From assembly GCA_045863055.1 (NCBI GenBank), contig BTUW01000006.1, forward strand, positions 97,050-161,049: a stretch of 64,000 bases of DNA. The letters are read 5' to 3'. Positions 9,053-17,739 of this stretch are shown piece after piece. Under the pieces are notes generated by a model that did no database searches, had not been told where the DNA came from, and worked only from the letters and a program-made list of their open reading frames with translations. The translations under genes and the position numbers were made by a program. The first letter of the stretch is position 1, and each line of letters begins with the position of its first letter. This stretch comes from UTCHB3 sp008363265. Lineage in GTDB: Bacteria; Bacteroidota; Ignavibacteria; Ignavibacteriales; Ignavibacteriaceae.

Positions 9053-10176
9053 AAGAGGAAACCAAAACTGAAAACAGTCACTTGGTTGGAAAAGAGATAA
9101 CCTACCGGGAGGTATTTGAGAGATCACTGGATCACCTCATGCTTGTTGATGGTCACTCAGGCATTATCCTTGAGATCAACGCGATATGGGAACCCACTAC
9201 CGGATTTACCCGGGATGAGATAATCGGGCAGCACTTCACCACAGTGTTCGCTGATCATCAGATCACCACGCTTGAAGAATTTGAACGGGTAAGAACACAT
9301 GATAATGTTATTTCCACCCGCCTCCTCAAGACAAGAACGAACGGACCTCTTCCGGTGGAAATGTGGCTGACCATCGTGGATCACCCGGAAGGAGAGGCGA
9401 TCCTCACCGTGCTCCGGAGCATAAAGGAGCGGCTGGAGACTGAAGAGAAGATGGAGGAAATGAACCGGAGGCTGCAGGAACTTATTGCAACGAAGGATAA
9501 ACTTTTTTCTATCATCGCTCATGATCTTAAAAACCAGTTTCATGTTCTGCTTGCTTTTTCGGAGATACTTCGGCAGGAGAACGATACTCTTCCCACAGAT
9601 GAAAGGGCCTTTTTTATCGATCAGATCGAGAGCGTTTCCCGCTCATCTCACGATCTCCTTACAAACCTGCTTGGCTGGGCAAGAAGTCAGACGGGAAAGC
9701 TCGCAGTGAACAAGGAGACCCTGGAGATAAACACACTTATCAGGAGCGTTTTCAGGGAATTGCAGGGTTCGCTCGAGGCGAAGGAATTGGAGTTTTTTGA
9801 AGATGTTCCCCCCTCACTTCGGGTTTTTTCAGACCACGAGATGCTTAAAACGGTCATAAGAAATCTGATCTCAAACGCCATAAAGTTCAGTCACCGGGGT
9901 GGAAGGATTGAGATATCAGTTGCGAAGCACGATATGGTTGCAGAAATATGCATCAGGGATCACGGGACCGGGATGCTGCCGGAGCAGGCGGCACGTATGT
10001 TCGATCCGGGAGCAGAGTCAACACCCGGCACTGAGAACGAGCCCGGAACAGGACTGGGGCTTACGATATGTAAGGAATTTGTTGAAAAACTTGGCGGTGG
10101 AATGCGTTGCGAGAGTGCTCCGGGAGCAGGTACATCAATGTTTTTTACCATTGAGTTGCCGCAACAGCAAAATTAA
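9049..10176 (+). CDS. PAS-domain sensor histidine kinase
   Basis: The protein has 375 residues and no membrane helices. A PAS domain occupies about residues 18-125 (REVFERSLDHLMLVDGHSG, GFTRDEIIGQHF). A short coiled coil follows (EEKMEEMNRRLQEL). The HisKA H-box FSIIAHDLKNQF has H158. HATPase_c has NLISNAIKFSHRGG, DHGTGM and GTGLGLTICKEF. It is probably a soluble sensor of an internal signal and an orphan, since no response regulator is nearby. The start overlaps the LOG gene. Confidence 0.92.
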   Translation: MKEETKTENSHLVGKEITYREVFERSLDHLMLVDGHSGIILEINAIWEPTTGFTRDEIIGQHFTTVFADHQITTLEEFERVRTHDNVISTRLLKTRTNGPLPVEMWLTIVDHPEGEAILTVLRSIKERLETEEKMEEMNRRLQELIATKDKLFSIIAHDLKNQFHVLLAFSEILRQENDTLPTDERAFFIDQIESVSRSSHDLLTNLLGWARSQTGKLAVNKETLEINTLIRSVFRELQGSLEAKELEFFEDVPPSLRVFSDHEMLKTVIRNLISNAIKFSHRGGRIEISVAKHDMVAEICIRDHGTGMLPEQAARMFDPGAESTPGTENEPGTGLGLTICKEFVEKLGGGMRCESAPGAGTSMFFTIELPQQQN

Positions 10177-10177
10177 A

Positions 10178-10206
10178 TTGACTGGTATTAGTTTACTGAC
10201 TATTTT
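10178..10206 (+). promoter_or_regulatory. Possible sigma-70-like promoter of the BMC shell genes
   Basis: TTGACT (10178-10183) and TATTTT (10201-10206) are separated by 17 bases, 35 bases before the first shell-protein ATG. This matches the general -35/-10 layout, not the Bacteroidota type, so it is only suggestive. A strong ribosome site (GGAG) sits seven bases before the ATG. Confidence 0.35.
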
Positions 10207-10240
10207 AAAAATCAAAATAACTTAAATTTCGGAGAACAAA

Positions 10241-10522
10241 ATGGCATTAGATGCTTTAGGAATGATCGAAACAAAAGGTTTGGTTGGTGCGATCGAAGCT
10301 GCTGACGCGATGGTCAAGGCCGCCAATGTTGAATTGATCGGAAAAGAAACCATTGGTGGCGGATTTGTAACTGTAATGGTACGCGGCGATGTAGGTGCTG
10401 TAAAGGCTGCCACGGATGCCGGTGCTGCCGCAGCACAGAGGGTTGGCGAGCTGGTTTCAGTTCACGTGATCCCGAGACCGCACAGCGATGTAGAACTTAT
10501 CATTCCTAAAAGACCTAAATAA
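10241..10522 (+). CDS. BMC-domain hexameric shell protein (BMC-H, PduA/EutM type)
   Basis: At 93 residues this is a standard single-BMC-domain protein. It starts ALGMIETKGLVGAIEAADAM, the family hallmark, and continues with VKAANVELIGKE, the pore loop IGGGF, VTVMVRGDVGAVKAATDAG and the tail VHVIPRPHSDVE. Such proteins form hexamers that tile the facets of bacterial microcompartments, and the glycine-rich loop lines the central pore for small metabolites. No signature BMC enzyme (aldehyde dehydrogenase, diol dehydratase, carboxysome enzyme) lies in this window, so the cargo is unknown. It is the first gene of a same-strand run reaching glcF. Confidence 0.95.
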   Translation: MALDALGMIETKGLVGAIEAADAMVKAANVELIGKETIGGGFVTVMVRGDVGAVKAATDAGAAAAQRVGELVSVHVIPRPHSDVELIIPKRPK

Positions 10523-10533
10523 GCAGGCCCAAA

Positions 10534-11130
10534 TTGAAAGAACTACCCGCACTCGGAATGGTTGAGACCAGGGGATTGGTTGGTGCTATTGAAGCAGCCG
10601 ATGCCATGTGCAAAGCTGCAAACGTACGGCTCATCGGGAGAGAGAAGACCAATCCCGCCCTGATCACCATTAAGATAGTTGGCGAGACGGCCGCAGTGAA
10701 AACTGCCGTTGAGGCAGGAGCTGCCGCCGCCGCCAGGGTAGGCGAACTTGTATCCACACACGTGATCCCCCGACCCGATCTTCAGCTTGAGTCGATAATC
10801 GGGAACGCTCCCGAACCTGCTCCCGCGCCTGCAGAAAAAGCCAAGGCATCACCACCGCCCCAGCCGCCCAAGGTTGCACCGGTGGCTGATCCGAAGCCGG
10901 TTGTTGAGGTGAGAATAGAGGAGAAACCCGATCCGCCGAAAGCACTGGTTGCACAGCCAAAACCTGCCCCGGCAATTAAAGCCACGGGAAAGATGGCATT
11001 GATGAAGGTCACGGAACTCCGTAATCTCGCGCGATCTACCGAAGGGTTCCCTATAAAGGGTCGTGAGATATCAGTGGCTAACAAAGAGGAACTGCTAAGG
11101 CTTTTCGAGTCAATCGGCAAGAGGTCGTAA
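10534..11130 (+). CDS. BMC-domain shell protein with long C-terminal extension
   Basis: The TTG start at 10534 gives an N terminus aligned with the preceding shell protein (LPALGMVETRGLVGAIEAAD). Residues 5-88 are a BMC domain closely related to its neighbour, but the pore loop reads REKTNPALIT instead of IGGG. Residues of about 90-150 are a disordered linker rich in Pro, Ala and Lys (PEPAPAPAEKAK). Residues of about 153-198 form a compact basic module (MKVTELRNLARSTEGFPIKG, SVANKEELLRLF) resembling SAP/Rho-N-like helix-extended-helix folds. Extended shell proteins such as PduK and EutK carry C-terminal appendages. Here the tail could bind nucleic acid or cargo (inference). Confidence 0.9.
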   Translation: MKELPALGMVETRGLVGAIEAADAMCKAANVRLIGREKTNPALITIKIVGETAAVKTAVEAGAAAAARVGELVSTHVIPRPDLQLESIIGNAPEPAPAPAEKAKASPPPQPPKVAPVADPKPVVEVRIEEKPDPPKALVAQPKPAPAIKATGKMALMKVTELRNLARSTEGFPIKGREISVANKEELLRLFESIGKRS

Positions 11131-11167
11131 AGTGGCCTTCCGTATCACGGGAAGACGGTGACAGGGA

Positions 11168-12079
11168 ATGAAAAAAAATCTGCCTTCAATTATCGTCTCC
11201 CTCCTTCTTGCGACGGGAGCCTGGATTTTCATCACCCTGTCGGGTGAATTCTACCTGAATTACCGCATACCCATTGCTTACACCAATCTTCCGTCCAATT
11301 TAGTGGTCGATAACAGCCTTCCGCGTGAGGTCGACTTTAAACTGAAGGGGAGCGGATGGAAGTTTATCTCCCTTTACTTCAGTGATGACAACATCTTTAC
11401 CGTACCGGTATCTCAGGACAGCATCAATTCCGGTGTGAATCTCTTCTCACTTCTCGATCAGAACACCTGGCTGTCGTCAGAATTCACAATAATCGACATC
11501 TACCCTTCCCGGTTGAGCATAAAAACCGAGGAGGTGGATCTTGCCGTGAAACCCGTTGTGCCAGATCTGATACTTGAGTTTGAAGAAGGTTTCGGACTCG
11601 CCAGCAAGGTGAAGATCACCCCCGAGAGGATCAGGATCAAAGGATCAGCTAAACTTACAGGGAGCATCAGATCTCTGAAAACGCAGCGTACCACACTAAC
11701 CGGGCTAAAGGAAAAAACTGTGATAGAAGTGTCGCTCGACCAGATCGACGGCATTGAGTTCCAGCCCAACAAGGTGGTTGTTGAGATCGATGTCCAGAAA
11801 ATTGCCGACCGCGAGATCGAGGGCGTACGCATGACAATCATTGACGGTCCGCGCGATCAGGAGATCGTTCTTGTACCTGACGAGGTTTCGGTGGTTGTCA
11901 GAGGTGGTATCGACAGGATCGGGGCGATCAAGCCGGAAGAAATAAGAGCTCTGCTGAATTATTCCGAAATGATCAGGGATTCCTCAGGCACTGCGGTTCC
12001 AAACATTGTATTGCCTGACAACATAAATTTCATCGACGTAAAACCCGGTCGAATTAGATACATCATAAAACAGAATTAA
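11168..12079 (+). CDS. YbbR (CdaR-like) repeat protein
   Basis: The protein has 303 residues with one N-terminal membrane anchor (IIVSLLLATGAWIFITLSG) and then an extracytoplasmic part made of YbbR-type beta repeats (YTNLPSNLVVDN, PREVDFKLKG, ITPERIRIKG, VVVEIDVQKI, PDEVSVVVRG). In Firmicutes YbbR/CdaR regulates the diadenylate cyclase CdaA. No cyclase gene is adjacent here, so the function is unassigned. It is followed one base later by tmk. Confidence 0.85.
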   Translation: MKKNLPSIIVSLLLATGAWIFITLSGEFYLNYRIPIAYTNLPSNLVVDNSLPREVDFKLKGSGWKFISLYFSDDNIFTVPVSQDSINSGVNLFSLLDQNTWLSSEFTIIDIYPSRLSIKTEEVDLAVKPVVPDLILEFEEGFGLASKVKITPERIRIKGSAKLTGSIRSLKTQRTTLTGLKEKTVIEVSLDQIDGIEFQPNKVVVEIDVQKIADREIEGVRMTIIDGPRDQEIVLVPDEVSVVVRGGIDRIGAIKPEEIRALLNYSEMIRDSSGTAVPNIVLPDNINFIDVKPGRIRYIIKQN

Positions 12080-12080
12080 T

Positions 12081-12707
12081 ATGTTCATCAGCTTCGAAGG
12101 AATAGATTTTTGTGGCAAGACCACACAGATCGAGTTACTAAAAAAATATCTGGAGTCATTCGGCAGGAAGGTTTTCATTGTTCGCGAACCCGGGGGTACC
12201 ACCATTTCCGAACAGATCAGAGGGATCCTTTTGAATAAGAAGCACCTTGAAATGTGTGATGAAACAGAGATATTCCTTTTTTCGGGTGCCAGGGCACAGG
12301 TTGTCAGGGAGGTTATCCGGCCCCTGATTTCGGAAGGGTCTGTTGTTATCGCTGACAGGTTTCACGACTCAACAACCGCCTACCAGGGATTCGGCAGGGG
12401 ACTGAACGCGGAAGCGGTGAACAAGATAAATGAGATCGCCACTGGAGGTACTTTCCCCGATATTACTTTTTATATCAAGATATCAGTGGATGAGTCTGCG
12501 AAAAGAAAATCGAAATGTAACGCTGACCTCGACCGTATAGAGAGATCAAACGACAATTTTTACCAAAAAGTGATCGGTGGCTACGAACACCTGGCGCTTG
12601 AATTTCCTGACAGGATAAAAACGATAAATGGTGAAAGAACGCCTGAGGAAATCCACCTCGATATTGTAGCGAAGCTCAAAGAAACGATGATGATAGGTAT
12701 CGGCTGA
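12081..12707 (+). CDS. tmk: Thymidylate kinase
   Basis: At 208 residues this matches the family length. The P-loop region is FEGIDFCGKTTQ, the DR motif is ADRFHDSTTAYQGFGRGL, and the dTMP-binding region includes REPGGTTISEQIRGILL. The enzyme phosphorylates dTMP to dTDP in the cytoplasm. The P-loop has Phe-Cys where Gly/Ser-x is common (usual GxDGxGKS/T), which is a tolerated variation. It sits one base from both neighbours in the run. Confidence 0.95.
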   Translation: MFISFEGIDFCGKTTQIELLKKYLESFGRKVFIVREPGGTTISEQIRGILLNKKHLEMCDETEIFLFSGARAQVVREVIRPLISEGSVVIADRFHDSTTAYQGFGRGLNAEAVNKINEIATGGTFPDITFYIKISVDESAKRKSKCNADLDRIERSNDNFYQKVIGGYEHLALEFPDRIKTINGERTPEEIHLDIVAKLKETMMIGIG

Positions 12708-12708
12708 T

Positions 12709-14382
12709 ATGTTCACAAAATTGAAAAAGTATAAATTATTGAGAAAAAAAGAACTTTTTATCGTTACCATCTCTGTTGCGATGTCACTCGGATTTTATTC
12801 CGCGTTCGGTGATATCTACTTCGAGATCGGAAAAAACATTGATATTTTCAGCAGGGTTTACAAGGAGATCACACTCAATTATGTAGACGAGATCAACCCG
12901 GAAGAGTTCATCCGTGCCGGTATCCGTGGGATGCTGAAAGAACTCGATCCGTATACGGTTTTTATCGACGAAAAACGGCAGGATGACATCGACCTTATCA
13001 CGAAGGGTAAATATGGCGGGATCGGTATCACCGTGGGCATAAGGGGTGAAAACGTGCTTATCCTTGAGGTGATGGAAGGATACTCCGCGATGAAGCAGGG
13101 GATCCTCCCGGGTGATGCACTTTTTGAAGTGTCGGGGAAAAGAGTCGCTCCTTCGAATTATGATGACATTTCAAAACTTGTAAAAGGCCCTCCGGGAACA
13201 TTTGTTGATCTTAAAGTGCTTCGTGGTGAGCCGGCTGATACTGTAAGTTTTACTCTACTGAGAGAAGAGATCATAATCAGGAATGTTACGTACGCGGGTT
13301 TTGTCCCTGAGAACTCAAATAATATTTACATCAAACTCTCCGGATTCACCCGTACAGCCGGAGAAGAACTGCGGACTGAGATCAACAAACTATCAGCGAT
13401 GAAACCTGTTGGTTCTGTGGTTCTTGATCTGAGAGGCAATCCGGGTGGTCTGCTCGATATGGCGATCGATGTCTCGAATAAATTTTTACCGAAAGGGGAG
13501 CTGATCGTTTCAACCAAAGGACGGGATACCGCCTCGATCAGGAAATTCTTCGCTGAACAGGAACCCCTCCTCAGAGATATACCAATGGTCGTTCTTATCG
13601 ATACCGGGTCCGCATCCGCTTCGGAGATCGTTGCAGGAGCCCTGCAGGATAACGACAGGGCAGTGATCGCCGGTGAGAGATCATTCGGCAAGGGGCTGGT
13701 GCAGACAGTAACTTCGTTGAGTTACAACACATCCCTCAAGATCACCACTTCAAGATATTACACTCCATCGGGAAGGAGCATTCAGAAGGTTGACTACGCC
13801 ACGAGCAACAAGGTGATCGGAAAGCATGATTCAGTTCTTACTGCAGGATTCTCAACCAAGAACGGGCGTCTGGTTTACAGCGGCGGCGGAGTGGCTCCTG
13901 ATACAATTATTGCGGATACGGAAAAGCCCGGCATCATCAAGGATCTGCTTGCACGGGGGCTCATTTTCGAGTTCGTTAACCTTTACCATGAAAAGAACAA
14001 GGGGATCGATTTCGAGAAGATCGACCGTTCAGCACTCTTCACAGGGTTCAAGGAATTCCTCTCGAAGAAGAAGTATTCCTTCACTCACCCGGGCGCAAAA
14101 CAGCTCAAAGAAGCGGCCGAATCTTTCGGACGAGACAAAAATTACGTACATTTGCAGACGAGAATCAACAGTTTAACCGAAGAGCTTGAAACTCTCTCAA
14201 GAAGTTTACTGGATTCCCACAGGGAAGAAACAGTTGCAGAACTGCTCGCCGAACTCTCCGCGAGATATCACAACAACAACTACCGTATCCGCTACAAGTT
14301 GAACAGTGACATCCAGTTCAAGACCGCATTAGAAATAATTAACGATCAAAAACTTTACAGAAAGATACTGGCAATCAGATAA
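12709..14382 (+). CDS. S41-family C-terminal processing protease
   Basis: The protein has 557 residues, an N-terminal membrane anchor (FIVTISVAMSLGFYSAFGD), an N-terminal helical domain, a PDZ domain at about residues 95-185 (GKYGGIGITVG, GILPGDALFEVSGKRV) and an S41 catalytic core. The predicted dyad is S303 (DTGSASASEI) and K328 (RSFGKGLVQT), 25 residues apart as in Prc/CtpA. These periplasmic proteases trim C termini of exported proteins. The C-terminal 150 residues are helical and charged, longer than in the minimal family. It is one base from tmk and directly abuts the next gene. Confidence 0.93.
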   Translation: MFTKLKKYKLLRKKELFIVTISVAMSLGFYSAFGDIYFEIGKNIDIFSRVYKEITLNYVDEINPEEFIRAGIRGMLKELDPYTVFIDEKRQDDIDLITKGKYGGIGITVGIRGENVLILEVMEGYSAMKQGILPGDALFEVSGKRVAPSNYDDISKLVKGPPGTFVDLKVLRGEPADTVSFTLLREEIIIRNVTYAGFVPENSNNIYIKLSGFTRTAGEELRTEINKLSAMKPVGSVVLDLRGNPGGLLDMAIDVSNKFLPKGELIVSTKGRDTASIRKFFAEQEPLLRDIPMVVLIDTGSASASEIVAGALQDNDRAVIAGERSFGKGLVQTVTSLSYNTSLKITTSRYYTPSGRSIQKVDYATSNKVIGKHDSVLTAGFSTKNGRLVYSGGGVAPDTIIADTEKPGIIKDLLARGLIFEFVNLYHEKNKGIDFEKIDRSALFTGFKEFLSKKKYSFTHPGAKQLKEAAESFGRDKNYVHLQTRINSLTEELETLSRSLLDSHREETVAELLAELSARYHNNNYRIRYKLNSDIQFKTALEIINDQKLYRKILAIR

Positions 14383-14688
14383 ATGGCTCAGAAGCGCAGA
14401 TTAAAATCAAAAAGAGTAGTTTTTCGCAGGGATGCATCATTTTCAAAGTGCCCTTCATGTAATCAGTACAATACACTCCGCAGATCAAAGACAAGAAGCG
14501 TTTTTGAAGCAGTGATAAAATCCGCCACATGGTTCAAGGTTTACCGTTGCACAAATTGTGGATGGCGCGGATATAAATCGACTTTTGTTCTTACCATGGA
14601 TGGTGTAAAAATGATCGCAACCTATCTGGTTATTGCTCTGGCCACTGGTTACGCGGTAAAATTTGTTATACAAAGATTTGTAAGATGA
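14383..14688 (+). CDS. Small zinc-ribbon membrane protein, unknown function
   Basis: This 101-residue basic protein has two CxxC knuckles (CPSCNQYNTLRRSK and CTNCGWRGYK), predicted to bind one zinc, and a C-terminal membrane helix (MIATYLVIALATGYAVKFVI). The zinc ribbon should face the cytoplasm by the positive-inside rule. It follows the S41 gene with no gap and overlaps the start of glcD by four bases, which supports it as a real gene. No function is recognised. Confidence 0.8.
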   Translation: MAQKRRLKSKRVVFRRDASFSKCPSCNQYNTLRRSKTRSVFEAVIKSATWFKVYRCTNCGWRGYKSTFVLTMDGVKMIATYLVIALATGYAVKFVIQRFVR

Positions 14689-16136
14689 AAGACTCGGTTC
14701 TCTCCGCTCTAGGGGAGATTGTCGGTAAAAAGAATTTTCTCACGGATCCTGTATACCGTGAAGCCTACTCATACGACGGGACACCCCTGTTAAGGCAACT
14801 CCCCGAAGCCGTTCTGTTCCCCGAATCCCCCGAACAAATTGCAAAGATACTTGAACTGGCGAACCAAGAAAAGTTCGCCGTGGTCCCCCGCGGCTCCGGA
14901 ACGGGCCTAAGTGGCGGTTCCGTACCGGTTGAGAATTCGATCGTTCTGGTAATGACGAAGTGGGACAGAATCCTTGAAATTGACAATGAGAACCTTACCG
15001 CCTGGGTTGAGCCCGGTGTCATCACTGAGAAACTTCAGACCGAAGTTGAGAAACTTGGTCTGTTCTACCCTCCCGATCCCGGCAGTATGAAGATCTGCAC
15101 CATCGGCGGAAATGTTGCCGAGAATGCCGGCGGGCTGCGTGGATTGAAGTATGGTGTTACCAAAAATTATGTACTCGGGATAGAGGCTGTACTACCAAAC
15201 GGTGAATTGCTCCGTTCAGGCGGAAAGAACGTGAAAGATGTTGCGGGATACAACCTTCGCGATGTAATGATCGGAAGTGAGGGAACGCTTGGAGTTTTCA
15301 CAAAGATCTTATTAAGGTTGATACCGAAACCGCAAAAATCTGTTACCATGACCGCCTATTTCGACTCAATCCTCGAAAGCGGTAAAGCAGTATCCGACAT
15401 TATCGCGGCTCATGTGGTGCCGGCGATGATGGAGTTCCTTGATCATACCACGATCAACTGTGTTGAAGATTACACCAAGATCGGCCTTCCACGGAACAGT
15501 GAAGCGATCCTGATAATTGAGCTCGATGGAAAAGGCGCCGAGGTTGATGAGGACGCCGCAAAGGTTCTGGATGCCCTGAAGCGGAACGGATCGACATTTG
15601 TAAAGGTGGCTTCTTCGGAAAGTGAAGCCCTTACGCTCAAATCTGCCAGAAGAAGCGCTTTTAGCGCGCTGGCCAGGGTTAAACCGACAACCATCCTCGA
15701 AGACGCCACGGTTCCGAGAAGCGAACTTCCCGTGATGATCGAGAAAGTAAAAGATGCCGCCCGAAATTATGATGTCATGATCGGCAATTTCGGTCACGCC
15801 GGCGACGGTAACCTCCACCCGACATGTCTTACGGATGAAAGGGATTCAAAAGGGATCGAAAACGCGCACAGAGCATTTGATTTTATCTTCAATGAAGCGA
15901 TCAAGCTCGGCGGAACCATCACAGGTGAGCACGGCACCGGCCTTGCCAAGAAGGAATTCCTCGGAAGATCGGCAGGGGAGACAGGAATCAGGTTCATGGA
16001 GCAGCTAAAATCGGTTGTTGATGAGAACAATATTCTGAATCCGGGCAAGATCATAACGATGAGGCCCAGATGCGAGGGAACCTTGCCACGCAGGCGGGAA
16101 GACATCCCTGAGCACAATCACACACACCAGCATTGA
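14685..16136 (+). CDS. glcD: Glycolate/D-lactate-type FAD oxidase, GlcD subunit
   Basis: This 483-residue FAD-linked oxidase has the PCMH flavin-binding motif PRGSGTGLSGGSVPVENS at about residues 68-85. The C-terminal domain has NFGHAGDGNLHPT and GEHGTGLAKKEFL, typical of GlcD/D-lactate dehydrogenase. It oxidises glycolate or another 2-hydroxy acid and passes electrons to the iron-sulfur subunit encoded next. The histidine-rich tail (PEHNHTHQH) is unusual. The substrate (glycolate, D-lactate, D-2-hydroxyglutarate) cannot be decided from sequence. Confidence 0.92.
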   Translation: MKDSVLSALGEIVGKKNFLTDPVYREAYSYDGTPLLRQLPEAVLFPESPEQIAKILELANQEKFAVVPRGSGTGLSGGSVPVENSIVLVMTKWDRILEIDNENLTAWVEPGVITEKLQTEVEKLGLFYPPDPGSMKICTIGGNVAENAGGLRGLKYGVTKNYVLGIEAVLPNGELLRSGGKNVKDVAGYNLRDVMIGSEGTLGVFTKILLRLIPKPQKSVTMTAYFDSILESGKAVSDIIAAHVVPAMMEFLDHTTINCVEDYTKIGLPRNSEAILIIELDGKGAEVDEDAAKVLDALKRNGSTFVKVASSESEALTLKSARRSAFSALARVKPTTILEDATVPRSELPVMIEKVKDAARNYDVMIGNFGHAGDGNLHPTCLTDERDSKGIENAHRAFDFIFNEAIKLGGTITGEHGTGLAKKEFLGRSAGETGIRFMEQLKSVVDENNILNPGKIITMRPRCEGTLPRRREDIPEHNHTHQH

Positions 16137-16137
16137 G

Positions 16138-17469
16138 ATGCAAGAGTCGAACCTTCAGGAGACCCTTAAAAAAGCGTTTGTTTCAGACGATCTGCTAACG
16201 CAGTGTATGCACTGCGGTATGTGCCTGCCCACATGTCCAACCTATAATATAACAAAGCTTGAGTCCTCCTCGCCAAGGGGAAGGATCCGGCTTATAAAGT
16301 CGGTTGCCGAGGGGAAACTTGAGATCAACGACACCTTTATAAATGAAATAAATTACTGTCTCGACTGTCAGGCCTGCGAGACCGCTTGTCCGGCTGGTGT
16401 GAAGTACGGTGCCATCGTTGAAGCTGCACGGGAGGAAGTATCCCGGAATGACCTTGAACCCTTCAAGAACCGTTTCCTCAGGCGATTTGGTTTGAACTTT
16501 ATTCTCGCGAACCAATCCCTTCTCAAGATCGTTGCAAGGATGATCTATTTTTACCAGAATACAGGTTTACAGGGCTTTCTCCACAGAATGGGTGTCTTCA
16601 AGATTCTTGGAACAGGCCTGGAAAAAGCCGATCAGCTTTCACCCGCCATCTCTAAAAGATTCAGCAGCGATGTAATGGATGAAGTTTACAGTCCCGCCGG
16701 ACCCGTGAGATACCGTGTACTTTTGCCACTCGGCTGTCTGATGGATGTCGCATTCGCTGATATCCATTCCGATACCCTGAATGTTCTTCTGCAACACGGT
16801 TGTGAGGTGATCATTCCGCGAAATCAGGGATGCTGCGGCTCACTTCATGCTCACAATGGCGAGCAGAAAAAGGGGAGGGAACTGGCTCAGAGAACCTACG
16901 ACCTATTCAGCCGATACGAATATGATTTTATCGTCTCAAACTCGGCCGGCTGTGGTGCCTACATGAAAGAGTATGGGCATATTTTATCTGATCCCGGGGT
17001 TGGTGGAGTCTCACCACTCACCACTCACCACTCACCACTGATCTTTTCCTCCAAAGTTAAAGACCTCTCCGAATTTCTGGCAGAAACAGGTTTTATGGCT
17101 GAAAACTATGATTTCGCCGGAAAAGTGACATACCACGACGCCTGTCATCTTGCTCACACCCAGAAGGTTACGAAACAGCCGAGGGACATAATCAGGTCTG
17201 TTAAAAATGTAAGCTACACAGAGCTCGAAGAAGCCTCATGGTGCTGTGGAAGTGCCGGTATCTACAATGTCTCACGGTACGATGACGCACTTAAGTTTCT
17301 TGTAAGAAAGATGGACAATCTCGATAAAACCGGCTCCGAAGTGGTGGTTATGGCGAACCCCGGATGCATGGGTCAGATAAAGCACGGCACGGAGAAGTTC
17401 AATCAGCCGGTGGAGGTGATGCATCTGGCAACATTTCTTAACAGAGCTTACAGGCCTGCTAAAAAATAG
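16138..17469 (+). CDS. glcF: Glycolate oxidase iron-sulfur subunit GlcF
   Basis: The protein has 443 residues. Two [4Fe-4S] motifs occur near the N terminus (CMHCGMCLPTCPTYN; CLDCQACETACPAGVKYG), followed by two cysteine-rich CCG domains (CCGSLHAHNGE; CCGSAGIYN). It accepts electrons from GlcD and delivers them to the respiratory chain. No GlcE is present, so this is a two-subunit form. The linker between the CCG domains contains an in-frame run of four 7-base repeats (17011-17038), encoding SPLTTHHSPL, which is absent from the family core. Gain or loss of one unit would shift the frame. Confidence 0.9.
   Translation: MQESNLQETLKKAFVSDDLLTQCMHCGMCLPTCPTYNITKLESSSPRGRIRLIKSVAEGKLEINDTFINEINYCLDCQACETACPAGVKYGAIVEAAREEVSRNDLEPFKNRFLRRFGLNFILANQSLLKIVARMIYFYQNTGLQGFLHRMGVFKILGTGLEKADQLSPAISKRFSSDVMDEVYSPAGPVRYRVLLPLGCLMDVAFADIHSDTLNVLLQHGCEVIIPRNQGCCGSLHAHNGEQKKGRELAQRTYDLFSRYEYDFIVSNSAGCGAYMKEYGHILSDPGVGGVSPLTTHHSPLIFSSKVKDLSEFLAETGFMAENYDFAGKVTYHDACHLAHTQKVTKQPRDIIRSVKNVSYTELEEASWCCGSAGIYNVSRYDDALKFLVRKMDNLDKTGSEVVVMANPGCMGQIKHGTEKFNQPVEVMHLATFLNRAYRPAKK
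17011..17038 (+). repeat. Four perfect heptamer repeats (TCACCAC) inside glcF
   Basis: TCACCAC is repeated four times head to tail with no mismatch, within the interdomain linker of GlcF. Because seven is not a multiple of three, slippage would change the reading frame. Confidence 0.95.
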
Positions 17470-17739
17470 TTCCAATCAGATTTTATTATTCGATTATTAG
17501 AGTAATTTTTCATACTTTTGGAAGTTACTTTAAGCAAAATCCGCAACAAAAAAAATTTCATCAAGAACCTTTTTTTCAGTAATTCGCGTACTATCTGATA
17601 ACTTGATACACAATTACAGATTCTCCCACACAATACACCCTGCAGAAGACCCAGCCGGTAGAAGTATGTTTTGCCCGGCTGTTTCCCATCATATGAACTT
17701 AAATCGTAATTTTTTCAGTAATTTAAGCGAAGGTAAGCG
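17470..17739 (+). other. 270-base intergenic region ahead of the respiratory cluster
   Basis: No gene is supported here. It holds an A/T-rich first half with a TAnnTTTG-like box (TACTTTTG, 17513-17520) and a weak hairpin (CAGCCGG 17652-17658 with CCGGCTG 17675-17681, followed by TTTCC). The cluster promoter is expected here, but I cannot place it firmly. An AGGT ribosome site precedes actA. Confidence 0.5.

Noticed and set aside
17011..17038. CRISPR-like array
   Set aside because: The units are seven bases without spacers, so this is a simple tandem repeat inside a gene.
17448..17633. 61-residue minus-strand frame before the respiratory cluster
   Set aside because: Low-complexity A/T-rich sequence overlapping glcF, with no motif or ribosome site.
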